Source: Alphaproteobacteria bacterium (GTDB taxonomy: Bacteria; Pseudomonadota; Alphaproteobacteria; Micropepsales; Micropepsaceae). From it: a DNA stretch of 34,411 nt. Below the pieces are notes generated by a model. The model did no database searches, had not been told where the DNA came from, and saw nothing but the letters and a program-made list of their open reading frames with translations. Location of the stretch: the NCBI GenBank assembly GCA_021324545.1, contig JAJPIX010000046.1:1-34411 (forward strand), read 5' to 3'. The translations under genes and the position numbers were made by a program. The stretch's first letter is position 1, and the number at the start of each line of letters is the position of its first letter. This document shows, piece after piece, positions 8,116-17,416 of the stretch.

Positions 8116-8913
8116 CTACGAGCCTTTGAAGACCGGCGGCCGCTTTTCGAAAAAGGCCGCGAGCGCTTCGGCGTGATCGCCGGTCTTGTGCGCGAGCGCC
8201 TGCATGGCGGCCGACATTTCCATGATCGCATCAAAGCCCGCGGCCTGGGCTTCGCGCATCAGGCGCTTGGTCATGCGCAGCGCCTGCGGCGGCTGCCGGC
8301 AGATGCGCGTGGCCAGCGCGCGCGCTTCGTCCATCAGCTGCGCGGCGGGAACAACGTTCGACACAAGGCCCCAGCGCAGGGCGGTTTGCGCGTCAATCGT
8401 GTCGGCGGTGAAGAAAAGCTCTGCGGCGCGCGCCTGGCCGATGACGCGCGGCAGGATCCATGCCCCGCCGTCGCCCGGCACCAGGCCGATCTTGAGGAAC
8501 GTGGCTCCGAAGATCGCGCTGTCGGCGGCAATCCGGAGATCGGCGAGACAGGCCACGTCGTTGCCGAGGCCGATGGCAGGCCCGTTGATTGCCGCGATCA
8601 GCGGCACCTCGATGTTCCAGATCGCGCGCACCATGCGGTGAATTCCTGTGCGGTAGCCTTCGCGAATGTCGGCGGCAGAGCCCGAAAAGGCGCCGGCTTT
8701 CTCGCGCATGGTTTTCAGGTTGCCTCCCGCCGAGAAGGCCGGGCCGGCGCCGGTGAGAATGGCGCAGCGGATTCCCCGATCGGCATTGATGCGGCCGGCG
8801 GCCTCTTCGAACAGTTCCGCATCGCCCGCTTCGCCCAGCGGATTGCGGGCCTGCGGGCGATTGATCGTGAGGGTGGCGATGGGGCCGTTCTTTTCAAACA
8901 GAAGTGGGGACAA
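8116..8913 (-). CDS. enoyl-CoA hydratase/isomerase family protein (265 aa, TTG start)
   Basis: Crotonase-fold enzyme acting on acyl-CoA thioesters. The oxyanion-hole segments are visible as AFSAGGNLKTM and NGPAIGLGNDVACLADLRIA. At the position of the first catalytic Glu of rat enoyl-CoA hydratase (Glu144) there is Phe (GATFLKIGLVPGDGG), while the second (Glu164) is kept in ARAAELFF. This suggests isomerase-like or other crotonase chemistry rather than classical hydration. I chose TTG at 8913, which has GGAGG seven bases upstream and gives the usual SPLLFEKNGP start; an ATG at 8955 has no ribosome binding site. The gene lies between two paralogous histidine kinases. Confidence 0.88.
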   Translation of the reverse strand: MSPLLFEKNGPIATLTINRPQARNPLGEAGDAELFEEAAGRINADRGIRCAILTGAGPAFSAGGNLKTMREKAGAFSGSAADIREGYRTGIHRMVRAIWNIEVPLIAAINGPAIGLGNDVACLADLRIAADSAIFGATFLKIGLVPGDGGAWILPRVIGQARAAELFFTADTIDAQTALRWGLVSNVVPAAQLMDEARALATRICRQPPQALRMTKRLMREAQAAGFDAIMEMSAAMQALAHKTGDHAEALAAFFEKRPPVFKGS

Positions 8914-9038
8914 GAGCTTCCTCCGCGCAGTGCCGGTCAACGATCTGTTTACCATCGCAGCCCGCGAAAAAGAAAAGCTCCGTTAATCGCGCGCAGTGCA
9001 TTCTGGATGGCGGGGGAAAGCCCGGAACGAGGCCGAAT

Positions 9039-10604
<1,566 letters not shown>

Positions 10605-10619
10605 AGCGCGACGCGCTGT

Positions 10620-10985
10620 CAGCAAATAAGGCGGGCAACCGGCCAATCCGGAGGCCCAACGCCCACGGAAACCTGGAGGCATGCCCGCCCCGGTCACGAT
10701 GCGCCTGGCCGGCGCGCCGAAGCGCCATTTCAGAAGCAATGACGCGCACCTTCGCATTCTACTACCCCGGCTGCCGCGCATCCGATCCATCCTTGAGGAG
10801 GGGCCGATCGCTTCTTTCCCGGGGATCCGTGTACGGGTCCGCGTTGAGCCAATCGCCTTGTCTCTGTCATCAGAGGGATGTCCCGGCCGCGGGATGCCCA
10901 CGGGATTGCACCCATCAGCCTGTCTGTTCCCGTGACCAATTCACGTCATGTCATCTGCGCTTTTCCCTTATCGGAGCCTGTCTGC
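10620..10985 (-). ncRNA. candidate structured non-coding RNA, family not recognised
   Basis: The stretch from 10605 to 11170 holds no convincing protein gene. Read on the minus strand from the promoter at 10993-11021, it is dense in hairpins. In minus-strand order these are CGTGA/TCACG with a 5-base loop, a 7-bp CACGGGA/TCCCGTG stem, TCCCG/CGGGA with loop CGGC, CTCTG/CAGAG with loop ATGA, and a 7-bp stem near 10824-10841. The first two stems share the bases CACG and so exclude each other. The 10-mer CAGACAGGCT occurs twice (about 10975-10984 and 10916-10925). A terminator-like hairpin follows. I could not match it to tmRNA (no tag), RNase P RNA, SRP RNA or a B12 riboswitch. A divergent 6S-like RNA is possible. 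Confidence 0.35.
10633..10664 (-). terminator. terminator-like hairpin at the end of the candidate RNA
   Basis: A two-part stem, GGGC/GCCC outside and GGCC/GGCC inside, separated by a mismatched internal loop, with an 8-base apex. Read on the minus strand it is followed by GCC and then TTATTT, a short T-rich tail. It would end the RNA started at about 10985. On the plus strand it follows the second kinase gene but lacks a T-tract. Confidence 0.35.
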
Positions 10986-10992
10986 GCCGGAA

Positions 10993-11021
10993 CATATAAA
11001 GAACGATTCGGGAAATTGCAA
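10993..11021 (-). promoter_or_regulatory. sigma70-type promoter with AT-rich upstream element, minus strand
   Basis: Read on the minus strand: TTGCAA (-35, 11016-11021), exactly 17 bases, then TATATG (-10, 10993-10998). About 80 bases upstream (11022-11100) are strikingly AT-rich for this genome, with runs such as ATTTTATCC and TTTTTT, like an UP element of a stable-RNA promoter. A GAATC (CcrM-type GANTC) site lies in the spacer. It points at the hairpin-rich segment, not at any protein gene. Confidence 0.5.
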
Positions 11022-11125
11022 GTGAAAAAATAGGATAAAATTGCTGACTAATTTCAAATGGATAGTGAATTACCGGGATTTTTCATAAAGCGCCCGCGTT
11101 CAACATTTGTGACAATAGTCCGCGA

Positions 11126-11160
11126 GCCGGCGCTCGCGCCGGCGTGTAAGACGCCTTACA
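11126..11160. promoter_or_regulatory. two adjacent inverted repeats, likely operator of the toxin-antitoxin locus
   Basis: First a 7-base perfect repeat GCCGGCG/CGCCGGC around CTCG (11126-11143). One base later comes a perfect 6-base repeat TGTAAG/CTTACA around ACGC (11145-11160). They end ten bases before the antitoxin ATG. Type II antitoxins commonly bind such palindromes to repress their own operon; the first could alternatively be a hairpin terminator without a T-tract. Confidence 0.45.
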
Positions 11161-11170
11161 TTCTTACCGG

Positions 11171-11326
11171 ATGAACGCGCCCATCTCCCGGCTGACCTCG
11201 AAGGCCCAAACCGTGATTCCCAAGGCGCCGTTCGCTCTGACGTGGCGCTTCATCCGTTCGATCTTGTCGTGGTGCCGTTCCCATATGCCGGCCGGCTCGC
11301 CGAAAAGCGGCGCCCCGCCGTCGTGA
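11171..11326 (+). pseudogene. truncated AbrB/SpoVT-type antitoxin (internal deletion)
   Basis: An ATG opens a frame reading MNAPISRLTSKAQTVIPKA, the recognisable first strand-loop of AbrB-fold antitoxins (RLTSKxQTVIPKxVR...). After residue 19 the family sequence stops: instead of VRERLGL-like sequence the frame reads PFALTWRF and continues for about 30 unrelated residues, out of phase with the toxin gene it overlaps, to TGA at 11326. PFA resembles the usual C-terminal part of such antitoxins (DPFAxFxEW), so the simplest reading is loss of some 50 internal codons. The DNA-binding swapped-hairpin fold could not form. A resequencing check is warranted because an assembly error would look the same. 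Confidence 0.6.
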
Positions 11327-11580
11327 TCAGCGCCGGCGCCGTGAGCGCGCGCTACAAGCTGGTGTTGCTGGCGATGGTGACAAGCGCGATGAATCCGCGC
11401 TGGGATTGCGATGTGGACATCACCGACCTGAAGGCAAGCGGGCTGCCCGCGCCTTCGCGCATCTGCCCGGTGAAGATTGCCACGGCCGATGTGAGCCGCA
11501 TCCTGCGGACCATCGGCAAATTATCCGCCGCAGATCGCAACGCCCTGCGCAAGGCGCTGCTGCCTTTCTTTCCCGGTTGA
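11242..11580 (+). CDS. type II toxin, PemK/MazF family (112 aa, GTG start)
   Basis: Predicted sequence-specific endoribonuclease toxin. The family layout is intact: PFDLVVVPFPYA at the N-terminus, KRRPAVVIS (Arg23/24, Pro25), then MVTSAMNPRW (Thr47, Ser48), DLKASGLPAPSRICPVKIAT and a C-terminal RILRTIGKLSAADRNAL helix. The start is GTG at 11242, inside the truncated antitoxin frame. No key residue is visibly lost, so the toxin may be active or may have silent defects; without an antitoxin it would be expected to be poorly expressed or neutralised by another antitoxin elsewhere. About 100 bases without a feature follow before the next gene. Confidence 0.85.
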   Translation: MALHPFDLVVVPFPYAGRLAEKRRPAVVISAGAVSARYKLVLLAMVTSAMNPRWDCDVDITDLKASGLPAPSRICPVKIATADVSRILRTIGKLSAADRNALRKALLPFFPG

Positions 11581-11681
11581 GACCGGGCAGAGGCGTTCAA
11601 GCCCGTCTCAAACAGGTTTCAGCGATGCCGGCGCGCCGCGCAAAAAGCTGCCTGGCGGGATAACGATCGCGCTTGACGCTT

Positions 11682-12809
<1,128 letters not shown>

Positions 12810-12834
12810 TGGCGATCCTTAGAGCGTTGCGGTG

Positions 12835-12892
12835 TTCCTTCCCCGCTTACGGGGGAGGAAAGTGGGGATGCGCCCCGCAAACGGGGGAGAAA
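12835..12892. repeat. two copies of a CCCCGC..ACGGGGGAG hairpin repeat
   Basis: In the gap between the two acyl-CoA dehydrogenase genes lies an 11-bp stem with loop CTTA (12835-12860). A second copy of its core follows (CCCCG, CAAA, CGGGG at 12873-12886). The unit CCCCGC-two bases-ACGGGGGAG appears at 12841 and 12873. Such G/C-block palindromes are common dispersed intergenic repeats in alphaproteobacteria. Here they may also attenuate transcription between the large- and small-subunit genes or protect the mRNA end. Confidence 0.55.
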
Positions 12893-12908
12893 CAATCGCA
12901 CATCACAA

Positions 12909-14093
12909 TCAAAGACCCAGCACCATCTTCGCGATGATGTTGCGCTGGATTTCGTTGGAGCCGCCGTAGATCGACGCCTTGCGCATGTTGAGATAGTGCG
13001 AAGACTGCCCCAGCGCGTAATCCGGGCCCACCGGATATTCGTTGTCGTTGAAGGCGTGATAATCGGGAAAGCCGTAATAGCCCACCGCTTCCAGCGTCAG
13101 TTCGGTAATGCGCTGCTGGATTTCCGTGCCCTTGATCTTGAGGATGGAGCTTTCGGGGCCGGCCATGCGGCCCTTCGATTCCTGGGCCAGGGTGCGCAGC
13201 TCGGTGAATTCCAGCGCGGACAACTCGATTTCGACCTCGCTGATCTTGCGGGCAAACTCCTCGGTGTCGACGAGCGGGGTGCCGTCCACCTTTTCGGCTT
13301 CGCCGATCTGCCGCAGCCGCTCGATCGCCTTCTTGGACCGCGCAACGCCCGCAATGCCCGAGCGTTCGTGCACCAGGAGGAATTTCGCGTAGGTCCAGCC
13401 CTTGTTCTCTTCGCCGATGCGGTTTTCGACCGGCACCTTCACGTTGTCGAAAAAGACCTCGTTCACCTCATGCACGCCGCCAAGCACGATGATGGGCTTG
13501 ACCGTGATGCCGGGCGTGTTCATGTCGATCAGAAGAAAGCTGATGCCTTCCTGCTGCTTGGCATCGGGATCGGTGCGCACGAGGCAGAAAATCCAGTTTG
13601 CGTATTGCGCAAGCGTGGTCCAGGTCTTCTGGCCGTTGACGATGTAATGGCCGCCCTCGCGCACTGCGCGCGTCTTGAGGCTGGCGAGATCGGATCCCGC
13701 CCCCGGCTCGGAATAGCCCTGGCACCACCAGTCGTCGCCCGAAAGGATGCGCGGCAGGAATTTCTTTTTCTGCTCGTCGTTGCCGAAGGTATAAATGACC
13801 GGCCCCACCATCGCGATGCCGAAGGGCAGCACCAGCGGCGTTTCGGCTTCGGCACATTCTTCGTTGAAGATGTAACGCTGCGTCACGCTCCAGCCCGGGC
13901 CGCCATATTCCCTGGGCCAGGCAGGCGCCACCCAGCCCTTCTTTGCGAGAATTTTGTGCCAGCGGACGAAATCGTCCTTGCTTGTCATGTCGCGGCGCGA
14001 GCGGCCCTTGAGGTCGGGCGGCAGATTTTCCGCGATGAAGCTGCGGACCTCCCGGCGAAAGGCTTCTTCCTGCGGCGAAAATGTGAGGTCCAT
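12909..14093 (-). CDS. acyl-CoA dehydrogenase, PimC-like large subunit (394 aa)
   Basis: Strong resemblance to the large subunit of pimeloyl-CoA dehydrogenase: MDLTFSPQEEAFRREVRSF, then MVGPVIYTFGNDEQKKKFLPRIL, WWCQGYSEPGAGSDLASLKTRA (about 122-143), YIVNGQKTWTTLAQYANWIFC and GGVHEVNEVFFDNVKVPVEN. The catalytic Glu is expected at helix G, HERSGIA (Glu243), as in isovaleryl-CoA dehydrogenase; the C-terminal site has Gly (IYGGSNEIQ, Gly377). It is transcribed ahead of the small-subunit gene with a 99-base hairpin-containing gap. A palindrome overlaps its ribosome-binding region. Predicted to desaturate a bulky or dicarboxylic acyl-CoA together with the small subunit. Confidence 0.92.
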   Translation of the reverse strand: MDLTFSPQEEAFRREVRSFIAENLPPDLKGRSRRDMTSKDDFVRWHKILAKKGWVAPAWPREYGGPGWSVTQRYIFNEECAEAETPLVLPFGIAMVGPVIYTFGNDEQKKKFLPRILSGDDWWCQGYSEPGAGSDLASLKTRAVREGGHYIVNGQKTWTTLAQYANWIFCLVRTDPDAKQQEGISFLLIDMNTPGITVKPIIVLGGVHEVNEVFFDNVKVPVENRIGEENKGWTYAKFLLVHERSGIAGVARSKKAIERLRQIGEAEKVDGTPLVDTEEFARKISEVEIELSALEFTELRTLAQESKGRMAGPESSILKIKGTEIQQRITELTLEAVGYYGFPDYHAFNDNEYPVGPDYALGQSSHYLNMRKASIYGGSNEIQRNIIAKMVLGL

Positions 14094-14098
14094 GGGTC

Positions 14099-14121
14099 TG
14101 CCCCGACAAATTGTCAGGGCA
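14099..14121. promoter_or_regulatory. 23-base near-perfect palindrome at the start of the PimC-like gene
   Basis: Arms TGCCCCGACAA (14099-14109) and TTGTCAGGGCA (14111-14121) match at 10 of 11 positions around one central base. It ends five bases before the start codon and covers the only GGGG-type ribosome binding site. It could be an operator for a TetR- or MarR-like repressor of the acyl-CoA dehydrogenase operon. As RNA it could be a 9-bp hairpin that hides the ribosome binding site. Confidence 0.5.
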
Positions 14122-14167
14122 TGATACCGGGCAATGCCAAGCCTGCAAGCGGCACGTTGCGCGCTCT

Positions 14168-14896
14168 TTACGCAGCGTCATGAAAGATCACGCCTAGCGT
14201 GAACCGCCGGCCCGAGAGGAGCCGGCTCACGCCATGACGCATCCTCACCCGGTAAGGCCCCCTGGCGCCCATCACCGGCCGTTCGTTCACCGGAAAGATG
14301 ACCCCATCGCCCTGCGAGAGCGGCACAACCTCGACGCGCGACTGCATGCGCGGCCGCTGTTCGGCGAGCACGAATGCCCCGCCCTCAAACTCCGCTTCCG
14401 GCCGCGACAGAAGGAAGGCGACCTGCAGCGGAAAGACATGCGCGCCGTAGAGATCCTGATGCAGGCAATTGTAGTCGCCCTGGCCATAGCGCAGCAGAAG
14501 CGGCGTCGGCCTGGTCTGTCCGGCATCGTGGCAGCGCTTCAGGAATGCTTCGAGCGAGGGTGGATAGCGCGTGTCGTTTCCCAGCGCGGCGTTCCATGCG
14601 TTGGCGATCCCCGCAAGCGGCGGATAAAGCGCTTCGCGCAATTGCGCCACCAGCGGCGGCAGCGGATAGGCAAAATACCTGTACTCGCCGCGGCCGAAGC
14701 CATGGCGCGCCATCACGATGCGGCTGCGGAAATGCGCATCGTGATCGTATAGCGCGCGCACGCCATCGCATTGGGCGCGCGAGAGGATGCCGGGCAGAAC
14801 CGCATAGCCCTGCTCGTCCAGAGCGGCCCGCAGGGCGGACCAATCGGCCGCGGCAAGGCGAGAGGCAGATATGGGCGAAGGGCCATGCATGGCCAT
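14168..14896 (-). CDS. 2OG-Fe(II) oxygenase, PF09859-like (242 aa)
   Basis: Non-haem iron dioxygenase that would couple decarboxylation of 2-oxoglutarate to oxidation of an unknown substrate. The double-stranded beta-helix core shows the iron ligands His146 and Asp148 in DYNCLHQDLYG, the distal His221 in MRHGVSRL, and Arg231 for 2-oxoglutarate in SGRRFTLGVIFHDA. The segments AEQRPRMQSRVEVVPLSQGD and VNERPVMGARGPYRVRMRHG match the bacterial 'Oxygenase-NA' subgroup rather than PhyH or prolyl-4-hydroxylases. It is transcribed towards the PimC-like gene, with 74 bases between them. Substrate unknown; AlkB-like roles are not supported by its motifs. Confidence 0.88.
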   Translation of the reverse strand: MAMHGPSPISASRLAAADWSALRAALDEQGYAVLPGILSRAQCDGVRALYDHDAHFRSRIVMARHGFGRGEYRYFAYPLPPLVAQLREALYPPLAGIANAWNAALGNDTRYPPSLEAFLKRCHDAGQTRPTPLLLRYGQGDYNCLHQDLYGAHVFPLQVAFLLSRPEAEFEGGAFVLAEQRPRMQSRVEVVPLSQGDGVIFPVNERPVMGARGPYRVRMRHGVSRLLSGRRFTLGVIFHDAA

Positions 14897-15103
14897 GACC
14901 CTAAAGAAGGATGCGCCCGGGCAACTCCCATTTCAGACTTTGCAATGGGAAAACCCGGTTTTGCGGCGCGCCTGGCGGGGCCGGACAACACGGGCCAGCG
15001 CAATTTGTTCCGCCGCGCGCGCGGAAAAGTGGCGGCGCCGCGCCGGGAACCTTACGGCCGGCGCAATCATTTCCCATTCCGCAAACGAGGGAACATCCGC
15101 CCC

Positions 15104-15259
15104 ATGCTCGGCACGATCCTTATCGTCATTCTCATCCTGCTGCTGGTCGGCGCGCTTCCATCCTGGCCCTACAGCGCCTCATGGGGATATTACCCGAGCG
15201 GCGGATTGGGACTGCTTCTGATCATCGTGCTTGTTCTGGTCCTGATCGGGCGTTTCTAG
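15104..15259 (+). CDS. small membrane protein, DUF3309 (51 aa)
   Basis: A 51-residue protein made of two hydrophobic helices (about 3-16 and 33-50) around the polar turn PSWPYSASWGYYPSGG. The order TILIVILILLLVGALPSWPYS...WGYYPSGGLGL is the DUF3309 signature. A GAGGG ribosome binding site lies about 12 bases upstream. Function is not known; members are inner-membrane proteins frequent in soil proteobacteria. Its TAG overlaps the convergent Crp/Fnr gene by four bases. The roughly 200 bases before it (14897-15103) show no other feature I can support. Confidence 0.8.
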   Translation: MLGTILIVILILLLVGALPSWPYSASWGYYPSGGLGLLLIIVLVLVLIGRF

Positions 15260-16152
15260 CGCGCCATCAGCGCGCCGGCGCCTTCGCCGCCCTCTGCGTT
15301 GCGGCCGGCAATGAGCCCGGCATCCGGTTCGCGGTAATCGCCGATCGCGGCAAGCACATCGGGCTTGAGCAGCGTGACAACCGAACCGGCGATGGAAATC
15401 AGTCCCTCGCGCTTGAGCTGCTGCACCGTGCGGTTCACATGCACGATGCTCAGGCCAAGCCCGTCGCCCAGCGCTTCTTGCGTGAGCGGCATGTGGAAGC
15501 GGTAATCGCCGGCGATGCCCGCACGGGAAAGGCGGCTGTAAAATTCCAGCATCAGGTTCGCGAAGCGCTCATAGGCCGTCTGCCGGCCGATGCGCGCGAT
15601 CTGCGCCAGCAGGTAGTATTCCTCGAGCGTCCGGACATTCTCCAGCGCCGCAACCAGATGCGGCGCGCGCGCCGACTGGTGGGCGCTGCCAACAATGTCG
15701 GCCGCGGAGGCGGTTTCCAGACGCGTCAGCGCGCCGTAGGCGCCGAGCGCGACCGCGTTGGGGCGGGCCGAATAGCCGACAAGATCGCCCGGCAGATAAA
15801 ACGCCAGAATCTGGCGCCGGCCATCCGACAGGGTTCGCGTCCGGCATCCCCAGCCGGCAATGACGAAGCGCGGATGACCGAGCGGCGCGCCTTCGGAGAC
15901 GATCTGGCTGCCGGCGCGGAAATGCTCGATCCGGCCCAGCAGGCCCGACAGGTAATTTTTTTCCTCGTCGGAAAACGGCGCGAGCGCCGCAAGGCCGGCG
16001 AAGGGGACGAAAGATACCGGAGCTTTCCTGGATTGCAGCGCGCCACCCGCCGCGCTGTGGCCCCGCATGCGTTCCGGCGACAGCATGTTTGCCGTTTTGC
16101 CGGAACGCGAATCGCTTTCCCTACCCATCTCGCCGCCTAGGGGCCGCTGCAT
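15256..16152 (-). CDS. Crp/Fnr family transcriptional regulator (298 aa)
   Basis: DNA-binding regulator with an N-terminal cyclic-nucleotide-binding-like beta-barrel (about residues 60-165, including LSDGRRQILAFYLPGDLVGY) and a C-terminal winged helix (about 200-275). The recognition segment LTQEALGDGLGLSIVHVNRTVQQLKREGLI is of the FixK/Crp2 type seen in rhizobia. No Fnr-type cysteine cluster is visible, so it is not an oxygen sensor by iron-sulfur cluster. The start was set at the ATG at 16152 because GGAGG lies eight bases upstream; this gives a roughly 45-residue polar leader before the barrel. Its targets are unknown. Confidence 0.85.
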   Translation of the reverse strand: MQRPLGGEMGRESDSRSGKTANMLSPERMRGHSAAGGALQSRKAPVSFVPFAGLAALAPFSDEEKNYLSGLLGRIEHFRAGSQIVSEGAPLGHPRFVIAGWGCRTRTLSDGRRQILAFYLPGDLVGYSARPNAVALGAYGALTRLETASAADIVGSAHQSARAPHLVAALENVRTLEEYYLLAQIARIGRQTAYERFANLMLEFYSRLSRAGIAGDYRFHMPLTQEALGDGLGLSIVHVNRTVQQLKREGLISIAGSVVTLLKPDVLAAIGDYREPDAGLIAGRNAEGGEGAGALMAR

Positions 16153-16362
16153 CCGCGCATCCTCCACATGGCCGTTTTTCTGATCTCCCGGTGGAGCGCC
16201 AATTCGGGTGCGTCCCGCACATGGCGGGCTCTGCGCAACGCACCATGCTGGGATAAAGCGTTTGCGGCCAATAAGTTCCTGACCGTTGTCCCAGCAATCG
16301 CCGGCCTCTGGGCCATCCAGTCCTATCTTCGGGCCTGGGGGCGCGCCGCAGCGGGCCGGCGC

Positions 16363-17199
16363 TCACGGCTGCCAGCCTTCTTCGGCGAGCGCCGCGCGCA
16401 CGCAGGCCAGCCACTGCGCCGGTGTCATGCCCCAATTGTGCTGCTCGTAAAGCAGATCGCCGCCGTTGGGCAAAACCGAAAAATCGTAACGTGGCGCCAG
16501 ACGGAACTGTTCGCTTTCAAGAGAAAAGGCGCAAAGCGCCTCCTTTTGCGTTTCATAGGCATCCCTCATCCGCTGCTTCAGCGCGCGTTCATCGGGATTG
16601 AGCGCAACGGCGACCGGATGGCCCGCCTCCCACGCCACGAAGGACTGGCGCAATTCCCCGTTGCCGCCGGCGCGATAGAACGGCATCTCGACAATCGTCA
16701 CCGGATTTGACGAGCGCGCGGCCGCGCGGTGCACGCCAAACGCGGCCGCATCGTGGTCGGGGTGGCCGCCCTCATAGGCATGGGTGATTGCGATGCGCGT
16801 TCCGCGCGTGGCGAACAGCTGAAGCAGGCGGCGCGTGATTTCGCCCAGGCGCATGGCCGCCTGCTGATCCGGAATGTTCAGCTGAACGAGCGAATGCAGC
16901 GAAACGCCCGCCAGTTGCATCGCCCGTTTCAGTTCCCTGGTGCGCGTGGCGGCATAACCGGGCACCGTCGAACAACCGTGGCGTTGCGCCTCATGCAGGT
17001 TTTGCGGCGAACCGTCCGTCACGATCACCACGACGGCGCCCTTCAGGCGCCTGAGCAAAGCGCCGCAGCCGACGGTTTCATCATCAGGATGCGCGACGAT
17101 AACCGCCACATCGCGCGCGGCGATCGGCGGCCGCGCCGGATCCTGAAGCAAAGCAACAAACTCCGCCGCCCGGCTGTCGTGTTCCCGCACCACCGGCAT
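16363..17199 (-). CDS. PIG-L/LmbE family deacetylase (278 aa)
   Basis: Zinc-dependent N-deacetylase fold acting on an N-acetylated sugar or similar amide. The zinc-binding motif AHPDDE is at residues 36-41 and the second metal ligand is in GGHPDHDA (His146, His149). The segment TDGSPQNLHEAQRHG and the following TRTRELKRAMQLAGV are typical. The N-terminus has about 30 residues before the catalytic domain, with no signal peptide, so it is cytoplasmic. It is divergent from dusA across about 217 bases. A role in glycan, cofactor or antibiotic metabolism is possible, with no neighbour to narrow it. The 210 bases between it and the Crp/Fnr gene show no clear feature. Confidence 0.88.
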   Translation of the reverse strand: MPVVREHDSRAAEFVALLQDPARPPIAARDVAVIVAHPDDETVGCGALLRRLKGAVVVIVTDGSPQNLHEAQRHGCSTVPGYAATRTRELKRAMQLAGVSLHSLVQLNIPDQQAAMRLGEITRRLLQLFATRGTRIAITHAYEGGHPDHDAAAFGVHRAAARSSNPVTIVEMPFYRAGGNGELRQSFVAWEAGHPVAVALNPDERALKQRMRDAYETQKEALCAFSLESEQFRLAPRYDFSVLPNGGDLLYEQHNWGMTPAQWLACVRAALAEEGWQP

Positions 17200-17416
17200 G
17201 GCGTTTCAACGCATCGAAATGCGCCGCCGTTCCGCAACGAACCGGGCCGGACGCGCGGCCCGGATCGCCTGCCGACTGAAACAAAAGATAAAGCGGCAAT
17301 CCCGCGGGGCCGCTCCTCCTGCCCCCGGAGCCGGCCGGGCGGCGCGGGGTTGCATCCGCCGCGTGCCGGAACGCGGCCGCGTTGAACCGGCGGGCGGGCC
17401 GGTGTATCGAGCCCGA

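Noticed and set aside
10620..10985. Cobalamin riboswitch, tmRNA or RNase P RNA as identity of the hairpin-rich segment
   Set aside because: The GGTGCAATCC piece recalls a B12 box but the GCnnCCCGCnACTGT part is missing and no B12 gene follows. No tmRNA tag (ANDN-type) or CCA end, and no GAGGAAAGTCCGG of RNase P, is present.
10739..10999. 86-codon plus-strand ORF in the gene-free gap
   Set aside because: No ribosome binding site, no recognisable motif, odd Cys/Arg/Ser-rich composition; better explained as chance in structured DNA.
15040..15103. GGGAACC upstream of the DUF3309 gene as an EcfG-type stress promoter
   Set aside because: The GGAAC half is there but no CGTT follows at 16-17 bases.
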